A stretch of DNA of 5,966 nt from NCBI GenBank assembly GCA_937981945.1, contig CALJNJ010000028.1, positions 1-5,966 on the forward strand, written 5' to 3'. The translations under genes and the position numbers were made by a program. A model generated the notes under the pieces. It did not search any database, was not told where the DNA came from, and saw nothing but the letters and a program-made list of their open reading frames with translations. The DNA comes from an uncultured Caulobacterales bacterium. GTDB taxonomy: Bacteria; Pseudomonadota; Alphaproteobacteria; Caulobacterales; Maricaulaceae. Below are positions 1-5,591 of this stretch, piece by piece; positions within the stretch are counted from its first letter, which is position 1; every line of letters begins with the position of its first letter.

Positions 1-1
1 C

Positions 2-358
2 GGTCCGCAGCGTATTTTAAACGGCGAGCCTAAAAAGCCTCACATGGGCGTTGATATCGCGGCGCCCGCCGGAACGCCCATTTATGCGCCGGCCGATGGA
101 GTCGTCAGCTTGGCCGATAATGATTTATACTTTGAAGGCGCGATGGTTTTGCTGGATCACGGACAGGGTCTGATTTCCATGTATCTGCACGTCAATGATA
201 TTTATGTGACACCCGGTGAAACTGTGACCCGCGGGCAAAAAATTGCCACAGTAGGCTCAAAAGGCCGATCAACAGGGCCGCATTTATGTTGGCGCCTGAA
301 ATGGCGTAATCGCAATTTAGATCCGGAACTTATGACCAAGTGGCCCGGCCGCAATTAG
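2..358 (+). CDS. M23 (LytM-type) metallopeptidase, C-terminal part, truncated by the left edge
   Basis: This open frame enters from the left edge and gives 118 residues ending in TAG; the true start lies outside. The first ATG at 44 is internal to the domain, because conserved sequence (GPQRILNG, then KKPH) precedes it. The fragment is the catalytic beta-fold of an M23 zinc peptidase, which cleaves peptide crosslinks of peptidoglycan in the periplasm. Visible landmarks, numbered from the fragment, are HxxxD at H14/D18, the APADGVV strand (29-35), YLH at H63, the PGETVTRGQKIATVG turn (71-85) and GRSTGPHLC (89-96). The usual HxH pair reads H94-L-C96, so the second position, normally a zinc-binding His, is Cys. 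A WRLKWRNRNLDP tail follows, as in proteobacterial members. Cys could still bind zinc, so activity is not excluded. The N-terminal part (signal peptide, any coiled coil or LysM) is not visible. The gene converges on the LpxL-type gene with a 4-bp overlap of stop codons. Confidence 0.9.
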   Translation, partial: GPQRILNGEPKKPHMGVDIAAPAGTPIYAPADGVVSLADNDLYFEGAMVLLDHGQGLISMYLHVNDIYVTPGETVTRGQKIATVGSKGRSTGPHLCWRLKWRNRNLDPELMTKWPGRN

Positions 359-1263
359 CGGTAATGATCTTTCGGCCAACGTCGATGGACCCAGAACCAT
401 TGATCAGGGGTCTTGCGAATTTGATTTTCAATAAATTCACTAATTTGAGCAACCCCGTCTGAGACATCATTGGATCGATCGCCGGTATTTTTCAGCTTGA
501 TCGGGTCGTGAACGGTCACTGTAAATTTGGCTTTCTCGCGCTCAAGAGACATGGGGATGAGCGGCGCATTTGCGCCGATCGCCAAGCGGGTCGGACCCGG
601 GGCTGTCATGGCGTCTACTCCAAAAAACGGAACGGCAATCCCTTGGTTGAATTTTTGATCATTCATTAAAGCAACTGACTCGCCGTTCTTAAGGGCCTCC
701 ATTAATTGCTTCGCGCCTTTAACGCCGGACTTGGGGACTAAGAACTTTGTGCCGTAAGCCTCTTCACGTTCAGTTCTGACCCGCTTGTCAATATGAGGGT
801 TATTAATGGGGCGATAGGTGATTTGCGACGGCAAGCCCCATTGTGTCAGCACCATAGCCATAATTTCCCAATTAGCGAAATGGCCTGAGATAAATACGGC
901 CGGCGTTCCGCTTTCTTTTAGGGCGTCAAGTTTTTCGCCTCCGATGACGGTGATACGACCGTCGCCTGAATTAATATTGAGCCTGTGCAAGACCGGAAAT
1001 TCTGCAAATGTTCGGCCGGTGTTTTTCCACTGAGCTTTTAACAGGGTTTTCAGCTCGTCTTCGGACGCGCCGGGGAAGGCCGTCTCCAATCCCTTTCGAG
1101 CAATTTTTTGTTTTGAGGTAAGTGGTCCGATTAAACCGACTATAAAGGCGCCAAATGCAGAAATTTGGTCAAATGAAAACGGTTTCAGCAGCAAGCTTAC
1201 AATATCATAGGCAACAGTTTCCAACCGCCAGCCAATACGCTTGCCCAAAGACGGCTTATCCAT
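355..1263 (-). CDS. LpxL/HtrB-family lipid A late (secondary) acyltransferase
   Basis: The 302-residue protein matches the usual length of the bacterial lipid A acyltransferase family, which transfers a fatty acyl chain from acyl-ACP to a hydroxyacyl chain of the Kdo-lipid A precursor at the inner membrane. The catalytic HX4D/E motif is GHFANWE with H128 and E133. Other family landmarks are ARKGLETAFPG (55-64), the RPINNP block (151-156), NDQ (201-203), the VPFFG loop (211-215), APGPTRLA (221-228) and the C-terminal WFWVHRRWP (289-297). The hydrophobic stretch around residues 36-48 could be the membrane anchor. The ATG at 1263 lies inside the end of lpxK (8-bp overlap) and no Shine-Dalgarno sequence precedes it, so translation is probably coupled to lpxK. 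The gene is last in the minus-strand operon. Whether it adds laurate, myristate or another chain (LpxL- or LpxM-like) cannot be read from sequence, so no symbol is given. Confidence 0.9.
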   Translation of the reverse strand: MDKPSLGKRIGWRLETVAYDIVSLLLKPFSFDQISAFGAFIVGLIGPLTSKQKIARKGLETAFPGASEDELKTLLKAQWKNTGRTFAEFPVLHRLNINSGDGRITVIGGEKLDALKESGTPAVFISGHFANWEIMAMVLTQWGLPSQITYRPINNPHIDKRVRTEREEAYGTKFLVPKSGVKGAKQLMEALKNGESVALMNDQKFNQGIAVPFFGVDAMTAPGPTRLAIGANAPLIPMSLEREKAKFTVTVHDPIKLKNTGDRSNDVSDGVAQISEFIENQIRKTPDQWFWVHRRWPKDHYR

Positions 1264-2257
1264 TTTTGACGGTGTTTATAATCGGATGCAAAAGCTGCCG
1301 CAGCGTAAGTTCGTCTTCAAACTGAACTTTGACCGGCCAAACCTGTACGCCTTTGCGATAGCCACGGGGCAAACGGACGTAATCTTTTTCGGTCGTAATA
1401 AGGCCTGCATCCATTTCACTGGCAAGCATGAATAATTGCTCAATATCGCCGTCCTTATATTTATAGTGATCGGCATAAGGAATTTCCCCGACAACGTCGC
1501 CGCCATGTCGGCGCAAACTGTCAAAAAACTTATTGGGACGGCCTATACCGGCAAAGGCATAGAGCCTGCCTTTGGGCGCATCCCCAACAGGGGCCAGATA
1601 AGCCGGTACAACGACTTTCCCTTTGAGCTGCTCCGCGAGGTCATCGTCAATATCATAATCCGGTGCCGGCTTCATGAGAATGATTGCGTCGGCTCTGTCC
1701 AAAGCTGACGAAAGCTTCTCGCGAAGAGGTCCTGCCGGAAACACGCAACCGTTTCCAAATCCTGTTTCGGCGTCGACAACTAATAGGGAGAGTGTTTTTT
1801 GCACCAGCGGGTTTTGGTGGCCGTCATCCATGACAATGACATGGGCGCCATGCGAAACTGCCGCTCTTGCACCATCATCACGGCCTGCCGCAACCCAAAC
1901 GGGGGCGTGCCGTGCCAAAAGAAGCGGTTCATCGCCCACATCTGCGGCTGTATGATGTTTTTGGACCGGCATGGGACCTTTTTCCGTCCCTCCATACCCT
2001 CGGGTCAGGCCAACAACGTTGACCCCCATTCGCCGCAGACTATTGAGCAAATACATGGCAACAGGTGTTTTGCCGGTACCGCCCATTGTCGCATTTCCGA
2101 CGCAAATAACGGGGACGCCGGGGTCATAGCTTTGCGTGGTCTCGATCCGGCGCGCCGCAGCCCATTGATAGATGCGTGAGATTGGCCACAGCAACATGCG
2201 GATCATGGGAGCAGAATCCCGCCCGTCCTTATGCAACCAAAACTCGGGCGGTCTCAT
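1256..2257 (-). CDS. lpxK: Tetraacyldisaccharide 4'-kinase LpxK
   Basis: LpxK phosphorylates the 4' position of the tetraacyldisaccharide 1-phosphate with ATP to give lipid IVA, at the cytoplasmic face of the inner membrane. With the start at 2257 the protein has 333 residues, a normal length. Key segments are the N-terminal MRPPEFW, a hydrophobic helix near 19-33 that suits membrane association, the P-loop VGNATMGGTGKTP (53-65) with K63 and T64, LTRGYGG (84-90), MDDGHQN (143-149), FPAGPLRE (173-180), FAGIGRPNKFF (235-245), the DH pair at 263-264 and TTEKDYVRL (288-296). The open frame extends 13 residues upstream to an ATG at 2296. I prefer 2257 because MRPPEFW is the usual family start, a GGAG site lies 8 bases upstream, and the ATG forms an ATGA overlap with the waaA stop. 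The 3' end overlaps the LpxL-type gene by 8 bp. Confidence 0.95.
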   Translation of the reverse strand: MRPPEFWLHKDGRDSAPMIRMLLWPISRIYQWAAARRIETTQSYDPGVPVICVGNATMGGTGKTPVAMYLLNSLRRMGVNVVGLTRGYGGTEKGPMPVQKHHTAADVGDEPLLLARHAPVWVAAGRDDGARAAVSHGAHVIVMDDGHQNPLVQKTLSLLVVDAETGFGNGCVFPAGPLREKLSSALDRADAIILMKPAPDYDIDDDLAEQLKGKVVVPAYLAPVGDAPKGRLYAFAGIGRPNKFFDSLRRHGGDVVGEIPYADHYKYKDGDIEQLFMLASEMDAGLITTEKDYVRLPRGYRKGVQVWPVKVQFEDELTLRQLLHPIINTVKNG

Positions 2258-3540
2258 GATTTTCGCTCCGGCAATAACGGCTCTAGCCGTTCCCATACAT
2301 AGTCCAATACGGCATCTCTGCCGGTTGCATATGTTTCGGCCAAATTTTGCAATTCCGCAAGACGGATTTTGTCGGCCAGAATATCAATAATACTTGTTCC
2401 GATAACATTCGGGCTCAATATTCTTTGCGCGGCGTCAAACGCAATCATGCTCATATAGCTGTCGGCGAAACTGGCAATATGAGGTCCTGTCAGGACGGCG
2501 TTTCCGAGTCTGGCCGGCTCCAACGGATTGTGACCTGACAGGCCATCGATGAGAGATCCGCAGACAAAGGTAACTTTTGACAGCCTGTAGGCCAGGCCCA
2601 TTTCGCCGATCGTATCAAACAAATAAACTTGTGTGTCCCGTTCGATATTTTGTCCCGATGTTCGGGTGACAAAACTCAATCCGGCATTGTTGAGCCGTTT
2701 CTGGATGTCGGCACTGCGTTCGGGATGTCTGGGTGCCAATATGAGAAGACTTGATTTGAACCGTTCCAAAATCTCCAGATGAGCCTTAATCATAAGTTCA
2801 TCTTCGCCCTCATGTGTGCTGGCCGCGCACCAAATGGGACGGCGTGACGTTTGTGATTTCAGGGCTTTCAAGGCAGACTTGTCCACGGGAAGGGGCGCTG
2901 CCGCATCTTTTAAGTTTCCGGCAGCTTCTACGGGTTCGCCCAGAACCCAGGTCAATCCGTCAGCCGTTTTCGTATCGGCTGCCAGAATTAAATCAAAACT
3001 GCCCATAAGGGCCCGCGCGCTTTTTTGGCGCTTTTGCCAGCCTTCCAAAGACTTTTGACTGAAGCGCGCATTCAGTAGCGCCATTGGGATATCAGCCGCT
3101 TTTGTTTGGCGGATCAAATTGGGCCAAATTTCAGACTCAGCCCAGATCGCCATATCAGGCTTCCAATGATCCAAAAACCGCCTGACGGCTTTGGGATAGT
3201 CAAGAGGGGCGAATTGATGAAAGGCCCGTTCCGGCAATTGTTTCGCCAATATTTCCGCCGATGTGATTGTGCCGCTGGTGACCAAGACATGGCTACCGGG
3301 ACGGGTAGACAAAATTCGGTCGATGACAGGACGCAGCATCAAGCATTCACCCACACTGGCGCCGTGCATCCAAATTAGTTCGCCGGCGGGACGGGCAAGA
3401 TCCGTTTGGCCGTGCCGTTCCTGTTTGCGGGCCGGATCCTCTTTGCCTTGCTTTTCGCGTCTGGACAATAAAAGCGGGGTGAGGGGACCCAATGCTCTGG
3501 TCGCGACGCCATATCCTTTGATGAGCGGTGTTTCGGTCAT
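2254..3540 (-). CDS. waaA: 3-deoxy-D-manno-octulosonic acid (Kdo) transferase WaaA/KdtA
   Basis: This 428-residue GT-B glycosyltransferase moves Kdo from CMP-Kdo to lipid IVA on the cytoplasmic face of the inner membrane, the step that defines the LPS inner core. The N-terminal domain carries WMHGASVGE (57-65), in which E65 matches the catalytic base of the family. Further landmarks are VTSGT (87-91), ESEIWPNL (135-142), LNARFSQKS (156-164), AGNLK (207-211), STHEGED (241-247), APRHPER (269-275), DTIGEM (309-314) and GHNPLEPA (336-343) in the CMP-Kdo binding half. The ATG at 3540 overlaps the DUF374 stop as ATGA and is preceded by AAGGA (minus strand, 3547-3551) at a 6-base spacing. The TGA overlaps the lpxK ATG. 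Residues 27-53 are charged and Lys/Arg/Glu-rich, longer than I expect between the N-terminus and the WxHxASVGE strand. Whether one or two Kdo residues are added cannot be read from sequence. Confidence 0.96.
   Translation of the reverse strand: MTETPLIKGYGVATRALGPLTPLLLSRREKQGKEDPARKQERHGQTDLARPAGELIWMHGASVGECLMLRPVIDRILSTRPGSHVLVTSGTITSAEILAKQLPERAFHQFAPLDYPKAVRRFLDHWKPDMAIWAESEIWPNLIRQTKAADIPMALLNARFSQKSLEGWQKRQKSARALMGSFDLILAADTKTADGLTWVLGEPVEAAGNLKDAAAPLPVDKSALKALKSQTSRRPIWCAASTHEGEDELMIKAHLEILERFKSSLLILAPRHPERSADIQKRLNNAGLSFVTRTSGQNIERDTQVYLFDTIGEMGLAYRLSKVTFVCGSLIDGLSGHNPLEPARLGNAVLTGPHIASFADSYMSMIAFDAAQRILSPNVIGTSIIDILADKIRLAELQNLAETYATGRDAVLDYVWERLEPLLPERKS
2266..2269 (-). promoter_or_regulatory. 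Ribosome binding site that sets the lpxK start
   Basis: GGAG on the minus strand lies 8 bases before the ATG at 2257, inside the last codons of waaA. It supports 2257 over the upstream in-frame ATG at 2296. Confidence 0.6.
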
Positions 3541-4268
3541 GACACATCCTTGGTCCGCGGGGCGGGATCAATGGGATCATGTCCCAGTCGGCGATCCGCA
3601 TCTGCGAGGAAAATGTTCATTTCGTTTTCGATCTGATCTTTATATTTGGCTATGTCTCTCGCGTCGGCGTCGGCCGGCACAACAACAGGTGTACCCCATA
3701 TGATGATCCCTCGGCCAAAGGGCAAGGGGAGAACAAATCTGTCCCAGGATTTAAACTGAATGCGGTTTTTAACGGCGAATGTGCAGGGCAATATAGGCGC
3801 TCCGCTCAAGCGCGCTAAACCCAGCGGCCCGTCTCCTAATCTTTGACGCGGGCCGCGGGGGCCATCCGGCGTAATGACAATGCAGGCATGTTGATCAAGG
3901 GCCCCCATCATTTCCCGCAGAGCCCCTGAACCGCCTTTAGCTTTTTGCGTGCCGGCTTTCCGTGCAGAGCCGCGAACGGTTTTCAGGCCCAAATAGCGCG
4001 TTGTGTGCGCCACTAACGCGCCGTCGCGTGAAAGGGAAATCAGGACATGTGGTTTTTGCCAGTTCTTCTTCCATGCCGAATTGAGCATAAGAAATCGAGA
4101 GTGCCAGGTCAGGGCGATCACGCCCCGGCCGCTATCGATAATCGGCGCTGCCAGGTCAGCCCGCTCTATTGTCCAGCGCGTGGTGTATTTGACCAATACC
4201 ATATAGGCGGCCAGAAAAAATCCGAACATTTTTTGGATGGCGGAAGACCGCATGAAATGTTTGAACAC
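3537..4268 (-). CDS. DUF374 lysophospholipid-acyltransferase-fold protein (LpxJ-like family), GTG start
   Basis: With a GTG start at 4268 this is a 243-residue DUF374 protein. Visible landmarks are a basic/hydrophobic N-terminal segment with a likely membrane helix (about 14-27), TWHSR (54-58, H56), SLSRDG (78-83, H/D-type active-site pair with H56), VRGSARK (98-104), TPDGPRGPR (133-141) and SWDRFVLPLPF (174-184). The family shares the glycerophosphate acyltransferase fold. At least one branch, LpxJ of epsilonproteobacteria, is a lipid A late acyltransferase; the role of alphaproteobacterial members is not something I can state. The open frame continues upstream to an ATG at 4337, with another at 4292. 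I prefer GTG 4268 because a strong GGGAGGG site sits 5 bases before it and the resulting MFKHFMRSS start looks like other family N-termini. It is the first gene of the minus-strand operon, and its stop overlaps the waaA start. Confidence 0.88.
   Translation of the reverse strand: MFKHFMRSSAIQKMFGFFLAAYMVLVKYTTRWTIERADLAAPIIDSGRGVIALTWHSRFLMLNSAWKKNWQKPHVLISLSRDGALVAHTTRYLGLKTVRGSARKAGTQKAKGGSGALREMMGALDQHACIVITPDGPRGPRQRLGDGPLGLARLSGAPILPCTFAVKNRIQFKSWDRFVLPLPFGRGIIIWGTPVVVPADADARDIAKYKDQIENEMNIFLADADRRLGHDPIDPAPRTKDVS
3547..3551 (-). promoter_or_regulatory. Ribosome binding site of waaA
   Basis: AAGGA on the minus strand, 6 bases before the ATG at 3540 and inside the 3' end of the DUF374 gene. 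It fits the ATGA coupled start. Confidence 0.55.
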
Positions 4269-4289
4269 GCCGGCCCTCCCTGTTAGTGT
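4261..4289 (+). promoter_or_regulatory. Candidate promoter for the phosphatase-methyltransferase pair
   Basis: TTGAAC (4261-4266) and TAGTGT (4284-4289) are 17 bases apart, and a TG at 4281-4282 gives an extended -10 look. It would start transcription near 4296, about 22 bases before the ATG at 4318. It overlaps the start of the DUF374 gene and faces the minus-strand candidate promoter. Found by eye; weak evidence. Confidence 0.25.
4274..4280 (-). promoter_or_regulatory. Strong ribosome binding site that sets the DUF374 GTG start
   Basis: GGGAGGG on the minus strand lies 5 bases upstream of the GTG at 4268. The two upstream ATG codons in the same frame lack a comparable site. Confidence 0.65.
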
Positions 4290-4305
4290 CATGCATGCGT
4301 CACCC

Positions 4306-4334
4306 ACCCTAGGACTTATGGCTCTGAACCTCAA
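4306..4334 (-). promoter_or_regulatory. Candidate sigma-70-type promoter for the lipid A operon
   Basis: On the minus strand TTGAGG (4329-4334) and TAGGGT (4306-4311) are separated by 17 bases. This would start transcription near 4299, about 30 bases upstream of the DUF374 GTG. The -10 match is only moderate and it overlaps the start of the divergent phosphatase gene. Found by eye; weak evidence. Confidence 0.3.
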
Positions 4335-4977
4335 CAATCCGTCTGACAGAAAACAGGCCCGCCGGGATCTTTATCTGGGGGATCATGGCTTCTTACGGAC
4401 ACATTTTCGCAATCGTCATGACCTGGGCGGTGGAATGTACCGCGAGAATCAACCCACACCCAAAAGAATTGATCAATGGGCGCGCGAAGGTATTCGGACG
4501 GTCATAAATTTGCGCGGGGAAAGTCCAAAAGGGTTTTATCTTCTGGAACGCGAAGCCTGTGAGCGTAACGGCATGACATTGATGAACTTCAAAATGTTTT
4601 CCCGCGATACTCATACGATTGCTAAATTGCAGGCGGTTCGGGATTTGTTTGATGTGATCGAGTATCCGGCGGTTATGCATTGCAAGTCCGGTGCAGACCG
4701 GACGGGGATTATGGGCGTCCTCTATCGACATTTTAAAATGGGCGATGACATCCACATTGCGCTTGAACAATTATCGCTCAAATATATGCATGTCCGTCAT
4801 GGGAAGACCGGAATGCTGGACTTTTTTTTCGAAGACTATTTGGCTTATAATGCGGCAAAACCGATTGCGTTCATGGATTGGGTTGAAAATATCTATGACC
4901 CTGCTGATGTAAAAACGCGCTTTAAGAGCGGAAAAGTCGGCAGTCTGGTCACGGAGAGTATTCTGGGGAGAGAATAA
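4318..4977 (+). CDS. CX5R protein-tyrosine/dual-specificity-type phosphatase
   Basis: The 219-residue protein is a single-domain cysteine phosphatase. The P-loop is HCKSGADRTG (121-130), with nucleophile C122 and phosphate-binding R128. Upstream are MYRENQPTP (40-48) and TVINLRGE (61-68), both typical of bacterial DSP-like phosphatases, and FSRD with D97, a candidate general acid 25 residues before the cysteine. No signal peptide or membrane helix is visible, so it is probably cytoplasmic. The substrate is unknown: this superfamily includes phosphotyrosine, phosphoinositide, phosphatidylglycerophosphate and nucleotide-type phosphatases. The ATG at 4318 is chosen because similarity-looking sequence (RKQARRDLYLGDHGFLR) follows it directly. 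An AGGA (4311-4314) precedes it at a short 3-base spacing. ATGs at 4237, 4252 and 4291 in the same frame would reach into the divergent DUF374 gene or its leader. The stop overlaps the next gene by one base (TAATG), so the two are probably co-translated. Confidence 0.85.
   Translation: MALNLNNPSDRKQARRDLYLGDHGFLRTHFRNRHDLGGGMYRENQPTPKRIDQWAREGIRTVINLRGESPKGFYLLEREACERNGMTLMNFKMFSRDTHTIAKLQAVRDLFDVIEYPAVMHCKSGADRTGIMGVLYRHFKMGDDIHIALEQLSLKYMHVRHGKTGMLDFFFEDYLAYNAAKPIAFMDWVENIYDPADVKTRFKSGKVGSLVTESILGRE
4965..4970 (+). promoter_or_regulatory. Ribosome binding site of the methyltransferase gene
   Basis: GGGGAG lies 6 bases before the ATG at 4977, inside the last codons of the phosphatase gene. 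It supports the TAATG coupled start. Confidence 0.6.
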
Positions 4978-5588
4978 TGGGGTTTTATAACCGACATATC
5001 ATGCCGCGTATGATCAATTGTGCTTGCGGAATGAAACCCATCCGAAAACAGCGCGAGAAGGTCGTGCCCAACGCCCATGGCGTGGTGCTTGAAATCGGTA
5101 TCGGATCCGGACTTAATCTTCCCTATTATGATGTGAATAAAGTCAGCAAAATTATTGGCGTAGATCCGGACGATCATATTTGGAAGCGGGGCAAAAAACG
5201 GCGCGAAGCCTGCACTATTGATATAGAACGGATCGGTTTATCAGGCGAAGATATTCCGCTGGAGTCCGATTTGGCAGATTGTGTGGTTTGCACTTACACA
5301 CTTTGCACCATTCCCGACCCGATCAAGGCCCTTCGCGAAATGCGCCGGATTTTAAAGCCCGGCGGCGAGATATTGTTTACCGAACACGGCAAAGCACCCG
5401 ATGAAGAGATCTACCAAAAACAGCTCAAAATGGATGGTTGGTGGGGCAAGATTTCCGGCGGATGTCATACCGGCCGGGATATCCCGGATCTGTTCAAACA
5501 GGCCGGCCTGGAACTGTCATCACTGGATCAAATGTATGTACCGGGCCCAAAGACTTTGGGTTACAACTATTGGGGTGTGGCAACTTAG
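4977..5588 (+). CDS. Class I SAM-dependent methyltransferase (UbiE/METTL7-like)
   Basis: The 203-residue protein has a Rossmann-type methyltransferase fold. Motif I is LEIGIGSG (38-45), the acidic residue ending strand 2 is D63 in GVDPD (61-65), the strand 4 region is ADCVVCTYTLCTIPDP (100-115), and LKPGGEILFTEHG (126-138) is the post-strand-4 segment common to Methyltransf_11 proteins. The tail carries GCHTGRDI (162-169) and ends in GYNYWGVA, which resembles small METTL7-like bacterial enzymes. The acceptor is unknown. Related families methylate quinones, phospholipids and thiols. Several cysteines stand out (C15, C17, C79, C102, C105, C110, C163), but nothing shows a metal site. It begins one base inside the phosphatase stop and ends 3 bp from the convergent ABC gene. 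The cytoplasm or inner membrane face is the likely location, since no export signal is seen. Confidence 0.88.
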   Translation: MGFYNRHIMPRMINCACGMKPIRKQREKVVPNAHGVVLEIGIGSGLNLPYYDVNKVSKIIGVDPDDHIWKRGKKRREACTIDIERIGLSGEDIPLESDLADCVVCTYTLCTIPDPIKALREMRRILKPGGEILFTEHGKAPDEEIYQKQLKMDGWWGKISGGCHTGRDIPDLFKQAGLELSSLDQMYVPGPKTLGYNYWGVAT

Positions 5589-5591
5589 CCC

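Noticed and set aside
1436..2179. Plus-strand open frames of 90-126 codons opposite lpxK
   Set aside because: They lie wholly antisense to a clear LpxK protein, show no recognisable motif and have low-complexity, Cys/Arg-rich translations typical of shadow frames.
2258..2296. Thirteen extra N-terminal residues on LpxK from ATG 2296
   Set aside because: The family normally begins at the MRPPEFW segment, and GGAG plus the ATGA overlap point to 2257.
3263..3703. Plus-strand 146-codon open frame across the waaA/DUF374 junction
   Set aside because: It is antisense to two well-supported genes and has no recognisable domain or ribosome binding site.
4237..4317. Longer N-terminus of the phosphatase from ATG 4237, 4252 or 4291
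   Set aside because: The added residues look unlike the domain, the first two starts lie within the DUF374 coding region, and none has a clear ribosome binding site.
4822..4829. Run of eight T in the phosphatase gene, a possible slippage or phase-variation site
   Set aside because: It encodes Phe-Phe-Phe in frame with intact protein on both sides, and eight bases is short for phase variation. Nothing else suggests switching.
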